Shown: positions 1-5,661 of the stretch, one piece after another
Numbering within the stretch: the stretch's first letter is position 1
Layout: each line of letters starts with the position of its first letter
NCBI GenBank assembly: GCA_023393235.1
Contig: JAEWMH010000186.1
Span: 1-11,744 of the forward strand
Direction of reading: 5' to 3'
From: Bacillota bacterium
GTDB taxonomy: Bacteria; Bacillota; Bacilli; Paenibacillales; NBRC-103111
DNA length: 11,744 bases
Position numbers and translations under genes: made by a program
The notes under the pieces: generated by a model
Told to the model about the DNA's origin: nothing
Seen by the model: only the letters and a program-made list of their open reading frames with translations
The model's database searches: none

Positions 1-143
1 TTCTTCTCGCGGATCAGCGCCAAGGCATCCTCCCCATTGTCCGCCTCACCCGTGATTTGAAACCCGTTCCCTTCCCAGTCGATCATCTCAATCAGGCCTT
101 TGCGGACGAAGAATTCGTCATCAACGATAATTGCGGAATACAC
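1..143 (-). CDS. Two-component response regulator, N-terminal part (YesN/AraC type likely)
   Basis: Reading the minus strand from a GTG at 143 gives 47 codons beginning VYSAIIVDDEFFVRKGLIEM, then IDWEGNGFQITGEADNGEDA. This is the start of a CheY-like receiver domain: beta-1 strand, the acidic DDE pocket (D8, D9), helix 1, and the (E/D)A(D/S)NGEDAL segment. The phospho-accepting aspartate, expected near residue 54, lies beyond the window edge. A purine-rich site (AGGGGGAGAGGG) sits 8 bases before the GTG. The 'RKGLIEMIDWEGNGF' stretch is typical of YesN-type regulators of Paenibacillus and Bacillus. In that family the receiver is followed by a linker and an AraC helix-turn-helix, and a YesM-type sensor kinase usually lies next door. 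The C-terminal part and partner kinase are not visible, so the AraC output domain is inferred. It is divergent from the exo-oligoxylanase, which suggests a sugar-responsive role. Confidence 0.88.
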   Translation of the reverse strand, partial: MYSAIIVDDEFFVRKGLIEMIDWEGNGFQITGEADNGEDALALIREK

Positions 144-373
144 GGCAGCAGCCCTCTCCCCCTGAGTAAATTTGGTAATTATCCTTACAATACCATAGCA
201 TAGCAGGAATTTCTTGTATGTACACGGATGGATTTACGCGCCAGCTATCCGGCGGAAATCATTCTATACTTTTCGAAGAAAGTGCTTTATTTTCCAAAGC
301 GAGGAGGGGATCGCCCCTGTGTTATACTTTGGGCATTATGACCTTCACGCCAGATAATCGGAGGAGAACGGAT
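144..373. other. Divergent intergenic region between response regulator and exo-oligoxylanase
   Basis: These 230 bases separate two divergent starts and must carry promoters for both. A TATACT hexamer at 323-328 could be a -10 box for the exo-oligoxylanase, but no good -35 lies 16-18 bases upstream. A small inverted repeat, AGGGG-atcg-CCCCT (305-318), lies just before it and could be an operator. Another small dyad, TGTA-tg-TACA, is at 215-224. I see no clear cre site. The exo-oligoxylanase frame stays open back to an ATG at 218, but that start has no ribosome site and family similarity begins only after 374. Confidence 0.4.
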
Positions 374-1537
374 ATGGGGAACGGCAGGCAAGGCGCCTTT
401 TTTACCGGGCAATACCGCAATGTGTTTTTGGAAATGGGAAAAAGCGAGGAGGCGGTCCGCCGCCGGCTGGAGGAGATTTGGCAGGAGCTGTTCCACGGCA
501 GCCCGGAGGTCCGGCTCTACCATCCCCTGGGCGGGGACAAAGGATATATGGTGGACACGGGAAATGATGACGCGCGTACGGAGGGTATGTCCTACGGCAT
601 GATGTTTGCAGTCCAACTTGACAAGAAGGACGAGTTCGACCGGCTGTGGAACTTCTCCAAAACCTTCATGCAGCACCGGGAGGGCCGGTACAAGGATTAT
701 TTTGCCTGGCATTGCAGTCTGGATGGAACTCCCCTCTCTCCAGGTCCTGCCCCGGACGGGGAAGAGTTCTATGCCATGGCGTTGTTCTTCGCCTCCGCCC
801 GCTGGGGGGACGGGCCTGCGCCTTATGATTATTCGGCGCAGGCCAGACAGATCCTCAGAGCCTGCCTGCATCAGGGAGAGGAAGGTCCGGGGGATGCCAT
901 GTGGGACCCGGCGACCAAGCTGATCAAGTTTGTGCCGGAGAGTCCCTTCAGCGATCCTTCTTATCATCTGCCCCATTTCTACGAACTGTTCGCACTGCTG
1001 GCGGATGAGCAGGACCGGACGTTCTGGAAGGAAGCGGCGGCAGCCAGCCGGGCATATCTGCACACAGCATGCCATCCCGTTACGGGACTTTCCCCCGAAT
1101 ACGCCAACTTCGACGGCACGCCCGCTCCCCCGCAGCCCCATGGGGATTACCGCTACTTCTACAGCGATGCCTACCGGGTTGCCGGCAATATCGCCCTGGA
1201 CTGGGAGTGGTTCCGGGCAGATCCGTGGCAGGTGGAGCAATCCAACCGGATTCAAGCCTTCTTCCGCGATAAGGAGGTGTCCGATTACCGCCGGTACCAT
1301 CTGGACGGCACTCCCTTCGACGAGCCTGCGCTCCATCCCATCGGCCTGCTGGCCACCAACGCCATGGCCTCCCTGGCAGCAGACAGCCCGGATGCGGCGG
1401 CCTTCGCGGAGCTGCTGTGGAACACGCCGCTGCGCACCGGAAAACGCCGGTATTACGATAACTGTTTGTACTTCTTCGCGTTCCTGGCCTTAAGCGGCCA
1501 TTACCGGATTTACCTGCCGGAGGGCAGGAGCTTGTAA
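374..1537 (+). CDS. Reducing-end xylose-releasing exo-oligoxylanase, GH8 (EC 3.2.1.156)
   Basis: This 387-residue protein matches the Bacillus halodurans Rex enzyme (about 388 aa) along its whole length as far as I can recall it. Shared blocks include DTGNDDARTEGMSYGMM, GPAPDGEEFYAMALFFAS, FSDPSYHLPHFYELF, FYSDAYRVA and RRYYDNCLYFFA. The general acid E70, D128 and the base aspartate (D265, Rex D263) all align. H321 aligns with Rex H319, which helps recognise the reducing-end xylose. Rex enzymes release one xylose from the reducing end of short xylo-oligosaccharides. There is no signal peptide, so action is cytoplasmic, on imported oligomers. The start at 374 is chosen because GGAGGAGAA lies 7 bases upstream and because it gives family length. 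The open frame reaches back to 218, but those 52 residues do not resemble the family. No clear terminator follows before the repair gene. Confidence 0.95.
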   Translation: MGNGRQGAFFTGQYRNVFLEMGKSEEAVRRRLEEIWQELFHGSPEVRLYHPLGGDKGYMVDTGNDDARTEGMSYGMMFAVQLDKKDEFDRLWNFSKTFMQHREGRYKDYFAWHCSLDGTPLSPGPAPDGEEFYAMALFFASARWGDGPAPYDYSAQARQILRACLHQGEEGPGDAMWDPATKLIKFVPESPFSDPSYHLPHFYELFALLADEQDRTFWKEAAAASRAYLHTACHPVTGLSPEYANFDGTPAPPQPHGDYRYFYSDAYRVAGNIALDWEWFRADPWQVEQSNRIQAFFRDKEVSDYRRYHLDGTPFDEPALHPIGLLATNAMASLAADSPDAAAFAELLWNTPLRTGKRRYYDNCLYFFAFLALSGHYRIYLPEGRSL

Positions 1538-1591
1538 AGCTGGCGTTTAAACCTCCTTTAACTGGAAATGGCAGATCGGACGGATTCCCGA

Positions 1592-1597
1592 TATAAT
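1592..1597 (+). promoter_or_regulatory. Probable -10 box for the DNA alkylation repair gene
   Basis: A perfect TATAAT lies 22 bases before the ATG at 1620 and just ahead of the ribosome site AAAGGGGG. The -35 region is weak (TGGCAG at 1569-1574 with a 17-base spacer). The gene may therefore have its own promoter rather than depend on read-through from the exo-oligoxylanase. Confidence 0.45.
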
Positions 1598-1619
1598 TCA
1601 CTCAAAGGGGGAATCCACC

Positions 1620-2327
1620 ATGGATTTTGAAACGGTTATGCAGGAGCTTGAAGCCCTTGGCAAGGAGCGCCTGAAGAAGCAATACATGTCCAACGGCGCA
1701 CATGAACCGCTGTTTGGGGTAGCCACCGGCGCCATGAAGCCCATTGCCAAAACAATCAAAATCAATCAACCGTTGGCTGAGCAGCTGTATGTCACGGGGA
1801 ATTACGATGCCATGTATTTTGCTGGGATTATTGCCGATCCGAAAGCGATGACGGAGGCGGATTTTGAACGCTGGATGGATGGTGCCTATTTTTATATGCT
1901 TTCGGATTACGTAGTAGCGGTGACATTGGCGGAAACGGGTATTGCTCAGGAAGTGGCGGATAAGTGGATTGGAAGCGGGGAGGAGCTGCGGATGTCGGCG
2001 GGCTGGAGCTGTTATTGCTGGCTCTTGGGCAGCCGTCCGGATACGGAATTTGATCAGGGCAAACTCGCCTCCATGCTGGAGCTGGTGAAACAGATGATTC
2101 ACCATTCACCCGGCCGGACGCAGGCGTCCATGAATAATTTCCTGTACACCACGGCGGTGTCCTACCTGCCTCTCCATGACCTGTCGGTGGAGACCGCTAA
2201 GGCAGTAGGGCCTGTAGAAATGAAACGGGACAACAAAAAAAGCAGCGTCCTGCTGGCCGCTGATAATATTCAAAAAGCCGTGGACAAGCAGCAGCTGGGC
2301 TTTAAGCGTAAATATGTGCGATGTTAG
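1620..2327 (+). CDS. DNA alkylation repair protein (AlkC/AlkD-like HEAT-repeat superfamily)
   Basis: The protein has 235 residues, mostly helical. It has the conserved segment YMSNGAHEPLFGVATGAM (residues 23-40) followed by PIAK, and a later block with a buried aspartate, FYMLSDYVVAVTLAETG (91-107). These are features I associate with the DNA alkylation repair family (PF08713), whose characterised members AlkC and AlkD are DNA glycosylases that remove positively charged alkylated purines using a stack of HEAT-like repeats. The AlkD signature around its catalytic aspartate (a WWDSVD-like motif) is not present; D96 in 'LSDYVV' is the nearest counterpart. This therefore belongs to a divergent subgroup whose activity is inferred, not shown. 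The start follows AAAGGGGG with good spacing. It is a cytoplasmic DNA-binding protein with no functional link to its neighbours. Confidence 0.82.
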   Translation: MDFETVMQELEALGKERLKKQYMSNGAHEPLFGVATGAMKPIAKTIKINQPLAEQLYVTGNYDAMYFAGIIADPKAMTEADFERWMDGAYFYMLSDYVVAVTLAETGIAQEVADKWIGSGEELRMSAGWSCYCWLLGSRPDTEFDQGKLASMLELVKQMIHHSPGRTQASMNNFLYTTAVSYLPLHDLSVETAKAVGPVEMKRDNKKSSVLLAADNIQKAVDKQQLGFKRKYVRC

Positions 2328-2345
2328 AAAAAAGCCGCTGGAGAC

Positions 2346-2371
2346 TCTAACGAATCTGAGCAACGCTATTT
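2346..2371 (+). repeat. Extragenic repeat, copy 1 (forward)
   Basis: A 26-base unit that begins TCTAACGAATC and ends ACGCTATTT. It matches copy 2 at 22 of 26 positions and the reverse complement of copy 3 at about 20 of 26. It starts 18 bases after the stop of the repair gene. Confidence 0.8.
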
Positions 2372-2395
2372 GACCATTTATGGTTAAATAAAAAA

Positions 2396-2421
2396 TCTAA
2401 CGAATCCTAGCCACGCTATTC
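2396..2421 (+). repeat. Extragenic repeat, copy 2 (forward)
   Basis: The unit begins TCTAACGAATC and ends ACGCTATTC, and is preceded by a run of A. It pairs with copy 3 as the left arm of a long stem. Confidence 0.8.
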
Positions 2422-2455
2422 GGGGGAATTGGCGGCGAAATGCCTCCAAACCGGA

Positions 2456-2481
2456 GAATAGCGTGTTACAGATTCGCTAGA
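2456..2481 (-). repeat. Extragenic repeat, copy 3 (inverted)
   Basis: On the plus strand it reads GAATAGCGTGTTACAG then ATTCGCTAGA, the inverted form of copies 1 and 2. Confidence 0.8.
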
Positions 2482-2506
2482 TTTTTTTTCGTGCCTCATT
2501 TTCGCG

Positions 2507-2532
2507 AAATAGCGTGTTATAGATTCCTTAGC
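2507..2532 (-). repeat. Extragenic repeat, copy 4 (inverted)
   Basis: On the plus strand it reads AAATAGCGTGTTATAG then ATTCCTTAGC. It is close to copy 3 and is the outer partner of copy 1. The remaining bases to 2597 hold only a short imperfect tandem (GGATGCTTGCC then GGATGCTGCC) and no gene that I can support. Confidence 0.75.
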
Positions 2533-2597
2533 GGGATGCTTGCCGGATGCTGCCGGTCCTTAGACAGACGCTTCCGACATATAGGCAGGTATGCTTA

Positions 2598-3548
2598 TCA
2601 CTGCCCTCTGGGCGCAAACCGGATGGATTTGCGCAGAGAGGACCGCGTCTGCTTCCGGTCCCTGGGCTTCGCCGCGGCAATAAAGACGCTGGCCAGCACC
2701 AGCGCGGCACCGATGTAGCCTTGGACCGAAAGGACCTCCTGCAGGAAGATAAAAGCAAGCAGCGCGGAAAACACCGGCTCCAATGCAAACAATAGACCGG
2801 TCCGCTCCGGTGTGGTATAGGTCTGGGCGATAGGCTGCATCACAAAGCCGAATGCGCTGCACACCAGTGCCAGCCCCAATACCGCGCCCCATTGCACTGT
2901 GCCGGCGGGCAGGGAGGGAGCTTCAAAAAGAAAGCTCGCCACCCATCCATAGAAGCCGGCAAATCCAAGTTGCAGAATACCCAGCAGCAGTCCCTCCGTC
3001 TTTTGGGCAAACCGGTCCGTCAAAATAATATGGTACGCATACAGCAAGGCCCCCACCAGGCAGAATACCGCTCCCCGGTTCAAGGCGAGAGAATCTTGAA
3101 TGGTCATAAGCCCAATCCCGATCACCGTCAGGATGACCCCGGCAACGATCCTTCCCTGGGGCTTCTTCCGGGTCATGATCATCTGCAGAATCGGCACAAA
3201 CACTACTGTTGTGCTGGTCAGAAAACCGGCGGTGGAGGCTGTGGTAGTCTGCAGGCCAATCATCAGGAAGCTGAACATTCCGAACAACGTCAAGCCCAGA
3301 ATTGCCCCTCTGCCGATAACGGGAAGAGTGGCTTTCCTGAGCCTTCTATTGAAAATCAGCGCCGTCACCAAAAAAGCAATGCCGAAGCGCAGCCCGATCA
3401 GATTAAAAGGGCCCAGTCCGTTCAGACCGGCTTTCATCAAGAGATAAGAAGCCCCCCAAGCCATGGAAATTAAAGCGATGCAGCTATCCGCCCGCTGCTG
3501 TGTCCAGCCCGTTTTTACCGTTGGTTGAAGCGTCGTTTGGGCAATCAT
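2598..3548 (-). CDS. EamA/DMT-family transporter (drug/metabolite exporter)
   Basis: The 316-residue membrane protein has about ten hydrophobic segments arranged as two EamA repeats. The first opens with SMAWGASYLLMKAGL and contains LRFGIAFLVTALIF. The second contains the characteristic ALEPVFSALLAFIFLQE ending, then GYIGAALVLASVF. Members of this family export amino acids, nucleosides or other small metabolites across the cytoplasmic membrane; the substrate cannot be read from the sequence. The chosen start is the ATG at 3548, because GGGGGAG lies six bases before it. A longer frame begins at 3599, but that ATG has no ribosome site and falls directly after a TATAAT, so it is probably in the untranslated leader. 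The gene is divergent from the MarR regulator. Its 3' end faces the repeat-derived terminator. Confidence 0.9.
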   Translation of the reverse strand: MIAQTTLQPTVKTGWTQQRADSCIALISMAWGASYLLMKAGLNGLGPFNLIGLRFGIAFLVTALIFNRRLRKATLPVIGRGAILGLTLFGMFSFLMIGLQTTTASTAGFLTSTTVVFVPILQMIMTRKKPQGRIVAGVILTVIGIGLMTIQDSLALNRGAVFCLVGALLYAYHIILTDRFAQKTEGLLLGILQLGFAGFYGWVASFLFEAPSLPAGTVQWGAVLGLALVCSAFGFVMQPIAQTYTTPERTGLLFALEPVFSALLAFIFLQEVLSVQGYIGAALVLASVFIAAAKPRDRKQTRSSLRKSIRFAPRGQ

Positions 3549-3600
3549 CAGGTTCTCCCCCACAGATGCATAATCCGTTTGTTTTTTATTTCCATCCATT

Positions 3601-3628
3601 ATTATAGGGAAGACTTATCATTTGGGAA
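3601..3628 (-). promoter_or_regulatory. Probable promoter of the EamA transporter
   Basis: On the minus strand there is TATAAT (3606-3601) with TTCCCA 16 bases upstream (3628-3623, 4 of 6 matches to the -35 consensus). A 7-base word, TCTTCCC on the minus strand, occurs twice with a 17-base period (3607-3613 and 3624-3630): once at the -35 and once touching the -10. It may be part of an operator. Confidence 0.45.
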
Positions 3629-3715
3629 GAGAATGTTATTCATCCCCGCCATTAGAATCTGTAATGTCTCGGAGGCAGCATTAAACCTGTCATGGCTCCT
3701 TGCAACGGAATTGAA

Positions 3716-3721
3716 TATAAT
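3716..3721 (+). promoter_or_regulatory. Probable -10 box of the MarR regulator gene
   Basis: TATAAT lies 41 bases before the MarR ATG. The -35 region (TGGCTC around 3693-3698) is poor. The only other strong hexamer, TTGCAA at 3700-3705, is too close to serve. Confidence 0.4.
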
Positions 3722-3762
3722 AGAGGTAATGCAGCAATGGCCGGGACGGCAGGAGGACGGAC

Positions 3763-4245
3763 ATGAATAAAGAGGATCAAGTGATCACGGGCTTCAGGGA
3801 CGTGTTCAATAAGATGGTTTGGCTGAACAAGCTTAAGATGGAGGACTGCCTTCAGGGGTACAAACCTTCTGAGGTTCATTGCATCGAATATATTGGGAAG
3901 CATCCGGACTCCAACGTGACCAAGCTTGCGGAGACCTTTTATATGACAAGAAGCGCGATCAGTAAAATAATGAAAAAGCTCATGGATAAGGGCTGTATCG
4001 AAAGCTACCAGAAGCCGGAGAATAAAAAAGAGATTTATTTCCGCCTGACGGAGAAAGGGTTGGAGGTTTATAACATCCACGAAGAGCTGCATAAGGAGTT
4101 CCGGGAGCGGGATCAAGCCGTTTTTGCGCAGGTCACCGAGGCACAATTTGACGACATGCTTGGTTTTATGGAACGGTACAGCCGGCATTTGGATGGAGAA
4201 ATCAAGAAGTTGGGCCTGGAGTTAAGCGCAGACAAATTTGAATAA
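3763..4245 (+). CDS. MarR-family transcriptional regulator
   Basis: The 160-residue protein has the MarR layout: an N-terminal helix for dimerisation (about 1-30), then a winged helix-turn-helix. The recognition region is NVTKLAETFYMTRSAISKIMKKLMDKGCI (51-79), and the wing runs through YQKPENKKEIYFRLTEKG (82-99). A C-terminal dimer helix follows. Such proteins usually repress drug efflux or stress genes and release DNA when a phenolic ligand or oxidant is bound. Cysteines at 29, 40 and 78 could in principle sense oxidants, but nothing shows this. AGGAGG lies six bases before the ATG. It is divergent from the EamA transporter and directly upstream of an MFS exporter whose promoter carries two matching palindromes, the likely target. 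An intrinsic terminator follows its stop. Confidence 0.93.
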   Translation: MNKEDQVITGFRDVFNKMVWLNKLKMEDCLQGYKPSEVHCIEYIGKHPDSNVTKLAETFYMTRSAISKIMKKLMDKGCIESYQKPENKKEIYFRLTEKGLEVYNIHEELHKEFRERDQAVFAQVTEAQFDDMLGFMERYSRHLDGEIKKLGLELSADKFE

Positions 4246-4259
4246 GGTCATGGAACCAG

Positions 4260-4297
4260 AAGCAGCCCTCTCCGTAAGAGACTGGCTGCTTTTTTAT
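4260..4297 (+). terminator. Intrinsic terminator after the MarR gene
   Basis: The stem AAGCAGCC (4260-4267) pairs with GGCTGCTT (4284-4291), with an inner CTCT/AGAG pair and a T-rich tail. It separates the regulator transcript from the MFS promoter. Confidence 0.85.
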
Positions 4298-4306
4298 TTT
4301 CTGCAT

Positions 4307-4328
4307 TTTTGTTGACGCGGAAACAAAA
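4307..4328 (+). promoter_or_regulatory. Putative MarR operator 1 (palindrome over the -35 box)
   Basis: Arms TTTTGTTGAC and GGAAACAAAA are separated by GC. Eight of ten arm positions pair. The site overlaps the -35 box of the MFS promoter. The right arm is identical to that of operator 2, and the spacer length is the same. Confidence 0.6.
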
Positions 4329-4340
4329 CGCTGATACTAT
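4312..4340 (+). promoter_or_regulatory. Promoter of the MFS exporter (and probably of the genes after it)
   Basis: TTGACG (4312-4317) and TACTAT (4335-4340) are separated by exactly 17 bases, with TGA just before the -10. This is the best sigma-A type promoter in the window. It lies 55 bases before the MFS start. Confidence 0.75.
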
Positions 4341-4343
4341 TAT

Positions 4344-4365
4344 TTTTGATTCCAAGGAAACAAAA
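4344..4365 (+). promoter_or_regulatory. Putative MarR operator 2 (palindrome after the -10 box)
   Basis: Arms TTTTGATTCC and GGAAACAAAA are separated by AA. Nine of ten arm positions pair. The site covers the expected transcription start. Its centre is 37 bases from that of operator 1. A repressor bound to both sites would block the promoter. Confidence 0.65.
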
Positions 4366-4394
4366 TAAAAGTTCAACATGAAGGGAGAAGTTAC

Positions 4395-5576
4395 ATGTTC
4401 CAAAACCGATATAACCACGCCTTCCTATTTGGCCTTATCTCTGTATTTCTATGCGGGATCGGCTTCAGTATCGCAGCCCCTGTTATCCCCTTCCTGGTAC
4501 AGCCTTATATCAGCAATCCGGCAGATCAAGCTGTTGCTGTTACGCTGTTGACCACCGCTTATGCCGTATGCGTTTTTTTGGCGGCTCCCGCCCTTGGAGC
4601 CTTGAGCGACAGGTTTGGACGGCGGCCGCTGCTGCTGGTCTGCCTATTGGGCTCCGCAGCCGGGTACACCATTTTTGGCCTAGGGGGGGCTTTATGGGTC
4701 CTTTTTGCGGGCCGTATCCTGGAGGGGATTACCGGCGGGAGCATCAGCACCATCTTCGCCTATTTTGCCGACATCACTCCTTCTGAAGAGCGGACCAGAA
4801 CCTTCGGATGGGTGAGTGCGGTTGCAGGGGTAGGAGCCGTCATCGGCCCCTCACTGGGGGGATTGCTTGCCGGATTCGGTTATGCTGTGCCCATGTTTTT
4901 TGGAGCGGTCATCACCTTACTGAATGTTGTGTACGGGTTTTTGTATATGCCGGAGAGTCTGGAGAAGAAAAGCAGACCGGACAGAATTTCCATCACAAGG
5001 CTGAATCCTTTCTCACAGCTGGCAGGCCTCCTTTCTATGAAACATGTAAAGAGACTCTTTCTCTCCGCATTTTTGCTTTGGATACCCAACGGCTCTCTGC
5101 AGGCGGTGTTTTCGCAGTTTACCATGGATGTGTTCGGTTGGAAGCCCGCGCTGATCGGCTTGATGTTCTCCATCATGGGCATTCAGGACATCCTGGCACA
5201 AGGTCTCGTTATGCCGAGGCTTCTGAAAACACGCAGTGATGCACAGATCGCCATCATCGGAATGGTATCGGAGATTGCAGGCTACAGCTTCATCGCAGCA
5301 TCAGCGTTGTTCTCGTATTATCCTTTGCTCATTGCGGGCATGTTTATATTCGGCTTCGGCGATTCAGTCTTTGGGCCTTCATTTAATGGATTGGTCTCCA
5401 AGTCTGCGGACGCCCATGAGCAAGGGAGGCTTCAAGGAGGCAGCCAGTCCATTCAGGCATTGGCCAGAATCATTGGACCGGTTGCGGGAGGGCACCTCTA
5501 TGTCTCCTTCGGCCATGCGGCACCTGCTTTTATGGGGATCCTCCTCATCGCGGCGGCAATCTCTGTTTTGAAATAG
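4395..5576 (+). CDS. MFS transporter, drug:H+ antiporter type
   Basis: The 393-residue protein has about twelve hydrophobic segments. Motif A is GALSDRFGRRP (68-78) in the loop between helices 2 and 3. The motif B arginine is R107 in FAGRILEGITGG. Motif C is GVGAVIGPSLGG (145-156), the mark of exporters rather than importers. It therefore probably pumps a drug or toxic small molecule out of the cell in exchange for protons; it resembles the TetA-like branch, but the substrate is unknown. The start at 4395 follows AAGGGAGAAG. Its promoter is overlapped by two palindromes next to the MarR gene, so induction by loss of MarR binding is likely. No terminator is seen in the 85 bases before the esterase, so read-through is plausible. 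Confidence 0.92.
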   Translation: MFQNRYNHAFLFGLISVFLCGIGFSIAAPVIPFLVQPYISNPADQAVAVTLLTTAYAVCVFLAAPALGALSDRFGRRPLLLVCLLGSAAGYTIFGLGGALWVLFAGRILEGITGGSISTIFAYFADITPSEERTRTFGWVSAVAGVGAVIGPSLGGLLAGFGYAVPMFFGAVITLLNVVYGFLYMPESLEKKSRPDRISITRLNPFSQLAGLLSMKHVKRLFLSAFLLWIPNGSLQAVFSQFTMDVFGWKPALIGLMFSIMGIQDILAQGLVMPRLLKTRSDAQIAIIGMVSEIAGYSFIAASALFSYYPLLIAGMFIFGFGDSVFGPSFNGLVSKSADAHEQGRLQGGSQSIQALARIIGPVAGGHLYVSFGHAAPAFMGILLIAAAISVLK

Positions 5577-5661
5577 TGGCCGTGTCCAGCCAGCTTCTGC
5601 GTTCACCTATCTTGAATGCGGATAAATGCGGATGTTATCATGAAGTCAGGAGGCGATGGAA

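Larger units (their letters stand above)
2390..2489. terminator. Bidirectional terminator-like stem made by repeat copies 2 and 3
   Basis: A-run plus copy 2 (2391-2421) is the imperfect reverse complement of copy 3 plus a run of eight T (2456-2489), with a loop of about 34 bases. Because one arm ends in A6 and the other in T8, the stem would be followed by a U-tract in transcripts from either direction. It sits between the convergent repair gene and the EamA transporter, so it probably ends both transcripts. Confidence 0.6.

Noticed and set aside
287..1336. A 349-codon minus-strand open frame opposite the exo-oligoxylanase
   Set aside because: It is a shadow of the GH8 gene, which has full family similarity. 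The antisense translation is low-complexity and lacks a ribosome site.
1544..1551. GTTTAAAC palindrome after the exo-oligoxylanase stop as a terminator
   Set aside because: It is an eight-base palindrome without a loop or T-run, so it cannot form a terminator hairpin.
2440..2718. A 92-codon plus-strand open frame after the repair gene
   Set aside because: It runs through repeat copies 3 and 4 and into the antisense of the EamA gene, has no ribosome site, and has repeat-derived residues (ACYRF twice).
5614..5635. Short tandem AATGCGGAT, AATGCGGAT before the esterase
   Set aside because: Two 9-base copies in AT-flanked intergenic DNA could be an operator, but with no symmetry and no promoter nearby it is not distinguishable from chance.
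5612..5641. TTGAAT-18-TATCAT as a promoter for the esterase
   Set aside because: Transcription would start at about the ribosome site itself, leaving almost no leader, and the -35 match is only 4 of 6.
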